Positions 15,189-23,661 of a stretch of 28,051 bases of DNA are shown piece after piece; position 1 is the stretch's first letter; each line of letters starts with the position of its first letter. Origin of the DNA: Lachnospiraceae bacterium UBA1258 (GTDB lineage Bacteria; Bacillota; Clostridia; Lachnospirales; Lachnospiraceae); the NCBI GenBank assembly GCA_002308235.1, contig DBVS01000135.1:27420-55470 (forward strand), in the 5' to 3' direction. The notes beneath the pieces are model-generated. The model searched no databases. It was not told the origin of the DNA and was given only the letters and a program-made list of their open reading frames with translations. The translations under genes and the position numbers were made by a program.

Positions 15189-18100
15189 ATGTCATTTTGC
15201 GAGCAGATTCTCGACTACGACTTTTCACAGGTAAACAGCACCATAATCGCCGACGGATCCGGCAAAGGTCAGGCCGGCGTCATAAGAAATTTCGACAAAG
15301 GCGGCGCCACCGTCTCAAAAGAAACGGTCTTCGGTAAAGATACTAATGTACTCTGCCTTCCGGGCGGAAGGGACGGAGGCTACATCCAGCTTCCCAACGG
15401 CGTTCTCAAAGGATCCGACTCCTGCACCGTGTCCCTGGTTTTTAAATGTACGCAGTGCAAAGAACGCCTTACTCTTTTTTCCATAGGTACCGACCGGGTC
15501 TTTACCGTCCTTATCGAACCTGCCGAAAAAGGCTTTGACTGTCTTGCGGCTGTAACCGCCGGAGGCTTAAGCCAGGCCGTCTTTTCCGCTCCCGTATACT
15601 TAAACACGGGCGAATGGTACAGTCTTTGTGCCGCCTTTGACACATCCCTTAACGAAAACAGGATAACGCTTTTCATAAACGGAATGGAAAAAGCAACTTT
15701 TACCCAGAAAAAAGTTCCCTGTTTAAAGGTCAGTGAAAGCGGCGAAAGTTTCATCGGATACGGTCCCTTTACCTATGAATCGCTTTCCGCGGACATTTCT
15801 TCCGTAACGCTGCATTCGGGCGTCCTTTCGTCAAAAGAGATCTCCTCTTTCTTTTCGGTCACCGATGAAAAGCGCATCGAAATCGATGTCAAAAACCTTG
15901 AATATCTTTCAAATCTTACAGTAGATTCGGATATTACGCTTCCCTTAACAGGCATGTACGGAACGACCTTTACCTGGTCTTCATCGGACAGTGCCGTTAT
16001 TTCATGCAAAGGAAAGGTAACCAGACCCGCAGCGGGAAGTGCTCCGAGAGACATTACCCTTACCCTGACCGCATGTTACGGAGCCGTCACACAGGCCTTT
16101 GATTATTCCGTTACGGTAAAGCCACTCCCCACGGTTTCCGATATTCTTAAAAAAGAACTTAAAGATCTGACTATTGCCGCAAACCCCCTTGTATCGGACG
16201 TAAACCTTCCGAAAAAACTACCCTGCGGAGCAGCTTTATCATACACAAGTTCCGATCCGGAAGTTCTGGATATTTCGGGCGCCGTAAAGAGACCCGTCTG
16301 TTTGGAAAGCCTTCCCGTTAATGATGTTACCGTTCGGTTACATGTGTCCGCCACCCTTGATTTGGTAACCGAGAGCAGGGATTTTACTTTTATTGTTCCC
16401 GCGACCCGGGATGAAATTTCGGTCATATTCGCGGAAGACATTGAAGTTTCGATTCCCGAAGGCAGCCTTCCTTTGCTTCCTTCAAGGGTCAAGATCGGAT
16501 TATCCGACGGATGTTTCGATTACAGAAACGTTTCCTGGCCGGAACTTGATGTCAAAGATTTCTCGGGGGCTTCAAAAATAACCGAACTTACCGGCAAAAT
16601 TTCCGGTTGCGAAGAAACGATCAATGCAAGGATTCTTTACGAAAATACCGAAGAAAGCGCTGCTGCCCGAATCAAACCCAAGGGCAGCCACGCAGTCTTA
16701 AAGAACGTGCTTCTTTCAGGGAAAAACATATTTACGGAGAACAAAGAACGCTGCCTTAACTATTTAAAACTTCTTGACAGCGACAGAATGTTATATGACT
16801 TTAAGATCACTTTCGGCACAGATACAAAGGGCGCCAAGCCCCTTGGGGGATGGGATGAACCCACAGGCTTACTGAGAGGCCATTCCACGGGACATTTTCT
16901 TTCTGCCCTGGCTCTCTCCTATGCTTCCAAAAAGGACCCCGAAATAAAGGAAAAGCTTGATTACATGGTGCACGAGCTTCATGCCCTCCAGTCCATGTCC
17001 GAAGGTGTCGCCCATGAGTTTAAAACTTCCTGCAGTCCCGACAACGCAAGTCAGAGCCTGTGGAGCAGGGACCCTAAAGTATGGGGCAAGGGATACCTTG
17101 GAGCCTATCCGCCCGACCAGTTTGCGCTTCTTGAAGAGTTTACCCCCTATGCCACCATCTGGGCTCCATACTATACCCTTCACAAGATCCTGGCGGGGCT
17201 CGTTGACTGCTACACTTATGCGGATAACACGGAGGCTCTCGAAACCGCAACTTTGCTGGGAGACTGGGTAGCCGACAGACTGAGTGCCACCACAAGCGAA
17301 CAAAGAAGCCGCATGTGGAGCATGTATATCGCCGGCGAATACGGCGGAATGAACGAAGTTCTCTCCGCTCTTTATCTTATTACCGGCAAAGAAACCTATC
17401 TTGAAACCGCGAAAATGTTTGATAACCCCAAGGTTTTTGAAGGATTGTCCAAAAACCTTGATACAATAAGCGGAATACACGCAAACCAGCATATACCCCA
17501 GATCATCGGCGCCCTCAGGGAGTACGAGGCCACCGGCGATATAAAATATTACAGGATAGCCCTTGCTTTCTGGAAGATCGTTTCAAATCACTATGCCTAC
17601 TCCATAGGCGGTGTGGGACGCGGCGAGGTCTTTAAAGAGCCCGACATTCTGGCAGGAAACATAGACAGCGACAGAAACTGTGAAACCTGCGCCATGTACA
17701 ACATGTTAAAGCTTACCAGGGGCCTGTATTCCTACGACCCCGACAATTCCGCATTTATGGACTATTACGAGCGGGGACTCATAAACCAGATCGCCGCCTC
17801 CCAGAACCCGGTAGTTACAAAGAACCGTCATCACGGCGTAACCTATATGCTTCCCATCGGTCCCGGAGCTGCCCGGGAATACAGCAGCGACTATGAGGAT
17901 TTCACCTGCTGCCACGGTACCGGCATGGAGAACCACGTAAAATATCAGGATTCGATCTACTATATCGCCGATGACGGCACCGTATATGTAAATCTCTACA
18001 TAAGTTCCGAATTGACGCATCCTTTTGCTTTAAAAATGAATGTGGATCATAAAACCCAGACTGCGGAACTGACGATCAAAGAAAATCTTGAGGGAAAGCT

Positions 18101-18515
18101 TAAATTCAGAGTGCCCGACTGGGCTTTAAGCGGAATGTATATCGCAATAAACGGACAAAGGGTCTGCGAAACCGACAGACCCGGAGGATACCTGTCCCCC
18201 GACGTGAAAATTTCGGCGGGAGACAGAATAACCCTTCATTTTCCTTACAGTGTGAGACTTGCGGTTACTCCGGATACGCTTAACGAAGCACCGGTCGCAA
18301 GCATTCTTTACGGCCCCTTTGTGATGGTTACCCGGGACGATTCCACCGAGTGGATCAATCTTAAGACCCTTTCAAATCCCGGCGAAAGTTTTACTCCGGG
18401 ATGGGATGAAGAACAGGACTACCCCGTTCTTACGAGCTACGGCCGCAGGTTTATTCCCATGTATGCGGCCCATAACATGCATTATCATACTTACTTCAAA
18501 ATACAGGAAATCTAA
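15189..18515 (+). CDS. Multidomain GH127/GH146-type beta-L-arabinofuranosidase with LamG and Ig-like modules
   Basis: The start chosen is the ATG at 15189, after GGGGGA; an in-frame ATG at 15147 lies in a hairpin without a ribosome site. The 1108-residue protein has a LamG/concanavalin-like domain (about 5-225), two atrophied bacterial Ig-like domains (about 230-405), a Big_4-like domain (about 412-485) and a GH127-clan catalytic domain (about 500-1108). Active-site motifs are NCETCAMYNMLKLT (E832, C834 as zinc ligands) and FTCCHGTGMENH (C907, C908). The second resembles GH146 enzymes more than the CCPPN form of the neighbouring GH127. There is no signal peptide or anchor, and cysteines are frequent throughout the N-terminal modules, which suggests a cytoplasmic enzyme. 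It is divergent from the regulator. Confidence 0.88.
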   Translation: MSFCEQILDYDFSQVNSTIIADGSGKGQAGVIRNFDKGGATVSKETVFGKDTNVLCLPGGRDGGYIQLPNGVLKGSDSCTVSLVFKCTQCKERLTLFSIGTDRVFTVLIEPAEKGFDCLAAVTAGGLSQAVFSAPVYLNTGEWYSLCAAFDTSLNENRITLFINGMEKATFTQKKVPCLKVSESGESFIGYGPFTYESLSADISSVTLHSGVLSSKEISSFFSVTDEKRIEIDVKNLEYLSNLTVDSDITLPLTGMYGTTFTWSSSDSAVISCKGKVTRPAAGSAPRDITLTLTACYGAVTQAFDYSVTVKPLPTVSDILKKELKDLTIAANPLVSDVNLPKKLPCGAALSYTSSDPEVLDISGAVKRPVCLESLPVNDVTVRLHVSATLDLVTESRDFTFIVPATRDEISVIFAEDIEVSIPEGSLPLLPSRVKIGLSDGCFDYRNVSWPELDVKDFSGASKITELTGKISGCEETINARILYENTEESAAARIKPKGSHAVLKNVLLSGKNIFTENKERCLNYLKLLDSDRMLYDFKITFGTDTKGAKPLGGWDEPTGLLRGHSTGHFLSALALSYASKKDPEIKEKLDYMVHELHALQSMSEGVAHEFKTSCSPDNASQSLWSRDPKVWGKGYLGAYPPDQFALLEEFTPYATIWAPYYTLHKILAGLVDCYTYADNTEALETATLLGDWVADRLSATTSEQRSRMWSMYIAGEYGGMNEVLSALYLITGKETYLETAKMFDNPKVFEGLSKNLDTISGIHANQHIPQIIGALREYEATGDIKYYRIALAFWKIVSNHYAYSIGGVGRGEVFKEPDILAGNIDSDRNCETCAMYNMLKLTRGLYSYDPDNSAFMDYYERGLINQIAASQNPVVTKNRHHGVTYMLPIGPGAAREYSSDYEDFTCCHGTGMENHVKYQDSIYYIADDGTVYVNLYISSELTHPFALKMNVDHKTQTAELTIKENLEGKLKFRVPDWALSGMYIAINGQRVCETDRPGGYLSPDVKISAGDRITLHFPYSVRLAVTPDTLNEAPVASILYGPFVMVTRDDSTEWINLKTLSNPGESFTPGWDEEQDYPVLTSYGRRFIPMYAAHNMHYHTYFKIQEI

Positions 18516-18521
18516 ACCGAA

Positions 18522-20285
18522 TCAATCTCTGTAGTACTGAGCCTGTGCTTCAAACATCTTGGCATAGATACCGTTTTCTTTCTTGCTAAGATCGGCATGG
18601 GTTCCGTACTCGGCTATCTTTCCTTCGGAGAATACCGCTATTTTGTCGCAGAACTGACAGCTTGACAGTCTGTGGGAAATGTAGAAAGCACTCTTTCCTC
18701 CAACCAGCGAATTAAACTGTTTGTATATTTCATACTCAGCAATGGGGTCTAAGGCCGCCGTAGGCTCATCAAGGATTACTACGGGAGCATCCTTGCAAAG
18801 GGCTCTCGCTATGGCAATCTTCTGCTGTTCTCCTCCGGAAGGCTCAACACCTTCTTCGTCAAAGAACTTGAATATATTGGTTTCAACACCTTTACTCAGT
18901 TTCTCCGTAAATTCGTGGAGCCCCACTCTGTCCGTCAGGCTCTCTATATCCTTATCCTTACTGTCAAAGGCAATGTTTTCCCTGAGTGAAAAAGCAAAAA
19001 GCCTGAAATCCTGGAACACAGGTGCAAACTGTTCCATATACTGCCGATAGTCGTATTCCTTGATGTTTACGCCGTCTACGAGAATTTCTCCATCCGTGGG
19101 ATCGTAAAGTCTGCAAAGAAGCTTGATAAAAGTTGTTTTTCCCGCTCCGTTAAGTCCCACGATGGATAAATGCTCACCCGGTACTATCTTGATATTCACG
19201 TCATCCAAAACCTTGCGGTCGGTCTTGGGATAGGCAAAGGAAACATGCCTGAATTCAATCTCGTGAGGTGCTTTTTCGATGGGTTTCGTTCCCTTGGTAA
19301 GAGCTGCGGGATAATTCATGAAGATTACGTACTCGTAAGCGTAATTGCAACGTTTAACAAGTTCTGTTACGCGGTATACCATATCTTCGACGGATGAATT
19401 AAGGCCACCCTCGGCGGATATAAGCTGTGTAAAGGTTCCGATACTTATAACCTTTCTGATGGCAAGAACGGCTACATACGCATAGGCAAAAATGCTCCTT
19501 GCCAGTCCAAGAAAGCCCCCTGCCAGCTGATATTTAAAGCCTTCATCTCCCTGCCATTTCCAGTGTTCGTTACTCTTTCTGGAGTTTTCCTTCCAGGAGT
19601 CAAGCATCATGCCCTTGGCATCGTAAAGTCTTATGTCTTTGCCGTACCGCGGATCCACAATGTTCCAGCCGAAGTACCCGAAAAGCCTGTTGAGTTTGGA
19701 AAGCTTTCCGAAGGCTTCTATGGATATCTTGTTTACGCGGCTTACAAAGAAAGCGTTCACCACCGTGTATATCAGTATGGCAAGCAAAAGAATCGGCGCA
19801 CGCATGGCGATGATCGTTATAAAGCCCGCCGCTTTGAAAAGATCTCCGATGAACTTGAAAAACTGGTCGGAAATACCGTGAACGCCGCCCGAGTACCATT
19901 CCATGCCGGTGCGTGCTTTTTCAATCTGCTCAAGAGCTTCTTTGTCCTCGGTTAACTGGAAGTCAAGCTCCATAACATGTCTTCCAATTTCAAGGCTGAA
20001 AAGCTTATCAAGTCGGGTACTGTATCTGTTGATAAGATTGGTAAACCAGTCGTTCAAAAACTGGCAAACAGCCTCTCCCAAAACGAGAACGGCCGCAAGA
20101 ATTATGAGTTTTTGCAGGTTTCTTTCTCCAACGATCTCATCAACAATCATGGGGGATATGAACAGGGCAATAAAGGGCATGAGGGTGGTTATGATCATCC
20201 TCAAAACCTTTAATACAAAGAACATGGGATATTTCTTTGCGGCTGTTCCGAATAAAACTTTGATTACGGCTGTGATCTTACGCAT
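18522..20285 (-). CDS. ABC exporter half-transporter (membrane + ATPase), second subunit
   Basis: The 587-residue protein has an N-terminal membrane domain (about 1-320) with roughly six helices and an ATPase domain. Visible are Walker A GLNGAGKTT (377-385), the Q-loop Q425, signature PSGGEQQK (482-489), Walker B VVILDEP (502-508) with the catalytic Glu, and switch H538. I start at the ATG complementary to 20283-20285, seven bases after GGGGTG. A TTG six bases upstream is too close to that site. It overlaps the end of the partner gene by 8 bp, so the two are translationally coupled and probably form a heterodimer. The substrate is unknown; drug or peptide export is typical. The stop is only 6 bp from that of the convergent GH146-like gene. 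Confidence 0.92.
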   Translation of the reverse strand: MRKITAVIKVLFGTAAKKYPMFFVLKVLRMIITTLMPFIALFISPMIVDEIVGERNLQKLIILAAVLVLGEAVCQFLNDWFTNLINRYSTRLDKLFSLEIGRHVMELDFQLTEDKEALEQIEKARTGMEWYSGGVHGISDQFFKFIGDLFKAAGFITIIAMRAPILLLAILIYTVVNAFFVSRVNKISIEAFGKLSKLNRLFGYFGWNIVDPRYGKDIRLYDAKGMMLDSWKENSRKSNEHWKWQGDEGFKYQLAGGFLGLARSIFAYAYVAVLAIRKVISIGTFTQLISAEGGLNSSVEDMVYRVTELVKRCNYAYEYVIFMNYPAALTKGTKPIEKAPHEIEFRHVSFAYPKTDRKVLDDVNIKIVPGEHLSIVGLNGAGKTTFIKLLCRLYDPTDGEILVDGVNIKEYDYRQYMEQFAPVFQDFRLFAFSLRENIAFDSKDKDIESLTDRVGLHEFTEKLSKGVETNIFKFFDEEGVEPSGGEQQKIAIARALCKDAPVVILDEPTAALDPIAEYEIYKQFNSLVGGKSAFYISHRLSSCQFCDKIAVFSEGKIAEYGTHADLSKKENGIYAKMFEAQAQYYRD

Positions 20286-22149
20286 TGACAATCACCCCGC
20301 TTTCTCCGTTTTCAGACTGTTCCTTGTAGTACTGAGCCTGAACCGCAAACATATCGGCATATTTTCCGTTTCTTTCCATAAGTTCCTCGTGGCTTCCGTA
20401 TTCCACCAAATGCCCGTCTTCGAACATGGCGATATTATCGCAGAATCTGGTGGAAGCCAACCTGTGTGAAATGTATACCGCGGACTTTTTACCGATCATT
20501 TCATCGAAGCGCTCGTAAAGAGCCTGCTCCGCCATGGCATCAAGGGCTGCGGTGGGTTCGTCAAGAACCACGATCTTGGCGCCCTTGTAAAGGGCTCTTG
20601 CCAGAGCAAGCTTTTGCTTTTCGCCTCCGGAAAGGTCCACGCCATCGTCCTCAACGATCTTTGTAAGCGGCGTATCTATGCCTTTTATGAGGCTTTCAAC
20701 CTTCTCATCAAATCCCGCTTCACGGACAGACTTCAAAACTCTTTCTTTGTCAAGTTTGTCTCGGCTCATCATGGCGATGTTTTCGGACATAAGGAAGGCG
20801 AATATCTCCACATCCTGAAATACAGGAGAAAAGAGCCTGTAGTATTCGTCACGTTTGAATTTCTTTATATCGATGCCGTTTAAGGTGATTGTTCCCTCCG
20901 TAGGGTCGTAAAGCCTTAACAGAAGTTTGATCATGGTGGTCTTTCCGGCTCCGTTAAGTCCCACCACTGCAAGCTTTTCTCCCGGACGGATCTTCAAATT
21001 CAGTCCCGACAAAGCATCCTTTTCCGCCTTCAGGTATCTGTAGCTTACGTTCTTAAACTCGATCTCATAAGAATCGGATTCGGGCACGGGAATCGTGTCT
21101 TTTTCATCGTCTCCCATGTCAAGTTCGATGAATGAACGAAAATCGTCGGTTTCCAGGGAAGCTTTTCTGTAGTCTCCGAAATGCTCCATGAAATTTATAA
21201 GGGCTCTTGCAAAGGCCATGGAAAAAGCAAGGAACATGGTGAAATTACCTACCGTCATGTCCTTTTGAAGAACAGCAACATACAATACCACATATACAAG
21301 GCCTTTGATGATCAGCCCCACAATGGCGCTGATCAGATTGTGCCTTAACCACAGTTTATGGTGAAGGTCGTTCTTTTCCACAAATACGGCGTATACTTCC
21401 TTGAATTTAGCGGACAGGAACCCTGTCAGATTAAAGAGTCTTATATCCTTGCCGTAATCGAAATCCTGGGTGACTCTCTCCATGTAATTACGGCTTCTCC
21501 AGGAACCGGACAGTTGGTCCCAGACCCTTGCTTTATCAATTTTGATGATGTGGCGGAAATGAACATACTGAATGATGGTCAGTACAATCAAGGCAATAAT
21601 AAGCCTCGGATCGAGCACGGTTACCGCCACAAAGGTTACAATCACGGTAAGTCCGTCTCCGCCAAGCACGGCAAGAAGACGCATCATACCTTCGACGCCG
21701 TTATCGTTTCCGCCCACGGCGTTGCCCGCCCGCTCTGCCACGTCAAGCACATCGGGTTTTTCAAGCAATTCATACTTAAGGCTTAAAACTTTGGCAACAC
21801 GCTCGGTGATTATGTGCATGCGGACATTAATGTAGCGGTACCAGGTCTTCATTCCCGAAAGATATGAACCGAAGGTCAGTGCCGCAGCGATTACTCCCGC
21901 AACAACAATTAAAAATACCAGACTCTTCTCTGCAGAAGTGCCTTCTTCCGACTGTATGATGTCAATTACGTATTTTCCGAAAATTCCCCAGAAATAGGAG
22001 AAAATCGAATCACAGACGAAGCCCAGTGCCATGAGAAACAATACAGACGGCTGATACTGAGCCATTTTCTTAAGAACGTACTTTGTGTTGCTAAAGACCC
22101 CAAACTCCTTATGGAGCGGGTTGTCCTTGCTTTCTTTGTACTCAGACAT
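20278..22149 (-). CDS. ABC exporter half-transporter (membrane + ATPase), first subunit
   Basis: The 623-residue protein has a membrane domain (about 30-330) and an ATPase domain with Walker A GLNGAGKTT (397-405), Q445, signature LSGGEKQK (506-513), Walker B IVVLDEP with the catalytic Glu (526-532) and switch H562. Both subunits keep a catalytic glutamate, so neither site looks degenerate. Both end with a similar MFxxQAQYY tail, indicating a duplicated pair. AGGGGGT precedes the ATG. A promoter match lies at 22198-22227. Export of a drug, peptide or other small molecule is the family norm; nothing links it directly to arabinoside use. Confidence 0.92.
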   Translation of the reverse strand: MSEYKESKDNPLHKEFGVFSNTKYVLKKMAQYQPSVLFLMALGFVCDSIFSYFWGIFGKYVIDIIQSEEGTSAEKSLVFLIVVAGVIAAALTFGSYLSGMKTWYRYINVRMHIITERVAKVLSLKYELLEKPDVLDVAERAGNAVGGNDNGVEGMMRLLAVLGGDGLTVIVTFVAVTVLDPRLIIALIVLTIIQYVHFRHIIKIDKARVWDQLSGSWRSRNYMERVTQDFDYGKDIRLFNLTGFLSAKFKEVYAVFVEKNDLHHKLWLRHNLISAIVGLIIKGLVYVVLYVAVLQKDMTVGNFTMFLAFSMAFARALINFMEHFGDYRKASLETDDFRSFIELDMGDDEKDTIPVPESDSYEIEFKNVSYRYLKAEKDALSGLNLKIRPGEKLAVVGLNGAGKTTMIKLLLRLYDPTEGTITLNGIDIKKFKRDEYYRLFSPVFQDVEIFAFLMSENIAMMSRDKLDKERVLKSVREAGFDEKVESLIKGIDTPLTKIVEDDGVDLSGGEKQKLALARALYKGAKIVVLDEPTAALDAMAEQALYERFDEMIGKKSAVYISHRLASTRFCDNIAMFEDGHLVEYGSHEELMERNGKYADMFAVQAQYYKEQSENGESGVIVNA

Positions 22150-22197
22150 AAAAATATACCCCCTCTCAACGAACCCAAATTCTCCGAGAAAGAGTAT

Positions 22198-22227
22198 ATC
22201 ATATGTTTCCTATGTAAAAAAAGTCAA
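22198..22227 (-). promoter_or_regulatory. Putative promoter of the ABC exporter pair
   Basis: On the minus strand TTGACT (22227-22222) is followed after 18 bp by TATGAT (22203-22198), five matches of six at each hexamer. It sits immediately after the MATE stop codon and about 45 bp before the exporter start. Confidence 0.6.
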
Positions 22228-22228
22228 T

Positions 22229-23569
22229 TTATGCTTCTTTGGAAAAATTATGCACCCAGTCTGCCCTGAAATAGTAGATAAGGAAAATCACCGCACTTAC
22301 CGACCAGGTAAGGGGATATGCCCAGAATATCACATTCACCACGGGAATGATCCTTACTATCACGGTTATATAGGTGATTCGAAGCAGACACCAGCTTGAA
22401 AGCATGACTGCCATGGGCACGGTGGTCTTTCCGGCACCGCGAAGCACTCCCGCAAGACAATGGTTAAGAGCCAGCAGGCAGAAGAAAAGACTCTCGGTCC
22501 GGGCCTGGGTCGTACCCACTGCCAAAACGTCCGCTTCCGAAGAAAACATCCTCAACATCAGGGGTGCAAAAGCATATACCAGAACGCCGATCACCTCAGC
22601 GCAGCCCACACTGATTAAGTTTCCCCTTAGGGCTCCTTTCTTTACTCTTTCAAGTTTCCCCGCTCCCATGTTCTGACTCACAAAGGTGGTAAGAGCCATG
22701 GACATACAGGTTATGGGCAAAAATACGAAGCCCTCCAGTTTAAAGTAACTGCCGCAGCCTGCCATTGCAACGGAACCGAAGGCGTTGATGTTTGACTGCA
22801 CCACCACGTTTCCGATGGCAATAACACTGTTCTGGACACCGGTGGGAAAACCTATCTTAAGCTCCTTTGCAAGTGTTTCCCTGTGCATCTTCAGTTTCTT
22901 TAAAAAGATTCTGTGAGGGCCGTCCACTCTCGTAAGCTTGATGAATGCAAGTCCCGCACTTATGAACTGGGCTATGATGGTGGCTGCGGCAGCTCCGCCG
23001 ATGCCGAAACCCAAAAACTTTACGAAGAGAATATCAAGGACCGTATTGATCACGGTGCTGACGATCAGGTAATAAAGAGGGCGTCTTGAATCTCCCATGG
23101 CCTGGAAAACGCCGCAGCAGGCGCTGTACATCACGTTTCCGAGACCGCCCAAGAAATATATCTTAAAATACAGAACGGAATTGGGCATTACGTCCGCGGG
23201 AGTCCCCATCCACGTAAGTAACACGGGCGTAAAGAAAAATCCCACCACCGTAAGCACGATACCCATCAAAAGAGCAAAGGCAATACCCGTATGGGCGGCA
23301 ACCGAAACGCCCTCGTAATCCTTGGCGCCGTACCGTTTCCCGATTATAACTCCGCTTCCCATGAAAAGTCCGTTAATGAAACCCACCATCAGGAAAATAA
23401 GACTTCCCGTGGTACTTACCGCAGCAAGAGCTTCTTTTCCGAGAACGTTTCCCACCACCACGGAGTCAACCACGTTATAAAGCTGCTGCAATAACTGTCC
23501 CAAAAACAGCGGGATCGCAAATAGTATAAGTTTCCTGGTTATTGAACCTTCAGTCATGATTATCGACAC
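22229..23569 (-). CDS. MATE-family multidrug/organic cation efflux transporter
   Basis: The protein of about 446 residues has twelve hydrophobic segments and the MATE opening MTEGSITRKLILFAIPLFLG followed by QQLYNVVDSVVVG, typical of Na+- or H+-driven efflux pumps of the DinF/NorM-like group. The start is ambiguous. A GTG complementary to 23567-23569 follows GGGGAAAGA and is chosen. The frame opens with an ATG at 23584 that has no ribosome site, and a later ATG at 23557 begins MTEGS. A TATAAT box and an AT palindrome lie upstream. The exporter pair follows 79 bp later but has its own promoter match. Confidence 0.92.
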   Translation of the reverse strand: MSIIMTEGSITRKLILFAIPLFLGQLLQQLYNVVDSVVVGNVLGKEALAAVSTTGSLIFLMVGFINGLFMGSGVIIGKRYGAKDYEGVSVAAHTGIAFALLMGIVLTVVGFFFTPVLLTWMGTPADVMPNSVLYFKIYFLGGLGNVMYSACCGVFQAMGDSRRPLYYLIVSTVINTVLDILFVKFLGFGIGGAAAATIIAQFISAGLAFIKLTRVDGPHRIFLKKLKMHRETLAKELKIGFPTGVQNSVIAIGNVVVQSNINAFGSVAMAGCGSYFKLEGFVFLPITCMSMALTTFVSQNMGAGKLERVKKGALRGNLISVGCAEVIGVLVYAFAPLMLRMFSSEADVLAVGTTQARTESLFFCLLALNHCLAGVLRGAGKTTVPMAVMLSSWCLLRITYITVIVRIIPVVNVIFWAYPLTWSVSAVIFLIYYFRADWVHNFSKEA

Positions 23570-23614
23570 TCTTTCCCCGCGCATCTTTTAGGCGCGCAAT
23601 CACACACGGTGACT

Positions 23615-23643
23615 ATTATACATCCGAGAATATTATAAATAAA
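23615..23643 (-). promoter_or_regulatory. Putative MATE promoter
   Basis: A perfect TATAAT (23620-23615, minus strand) lies 17 bp from a poor -35 (TTTATT, 23643-23638). The -35 region falls inside a perfect AT-rich palindrome at 23634-23657, so a bound protein could block or aid this promoter. Confidence 0.45.
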
Positions 23644-23657
23644 GTTAATTATTTATA
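23634..23657. repeat. Perfect AT-only palindrome between comEC and the MATE gene
   Basis: TATAAATAA (23634-23642) and TTATTTATA (23649-23657) are exact inverted copies with a 6-bp centre. It stands 4 bp after the comEC stop. It lacks GC and a T run, so it is a poor terminator; an operator for the MATE gene is the better guess. Confidence 0.5.
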
Positions 23658-23661
23658 AAAC

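Noticed and set aside
16869..17492. 207-codon open frame on the minus strand
   Set aside because: It lies wholly inside the catalytic domain of the GH146-like gene, which has intact motifs; it has no family resemblance or ribosome site.
5311..18515. GH127 and GH146-like genes as a recent duplication
   Set aside because: Both share the E-x-C and CC zinc/nucleophile motifs, but the surrounding motifs (CCPPN versus CCHGTGMENH) and domain layouts differ strongly, so they are distant family members.
19903..20469. 188-codon open frame on the plus strand
   Set aside because: It is antisense to the overlapping ABC exporter genes and has no recognisable domain.
23577..23602. GC-rich inverted repeat CGCGC/GCGCG around 23584
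   Set aside because: The stem is only five base pairs and lacks a T run; it may hide the upstream ATG of the MATE gene but is too weak to report as a terminator.
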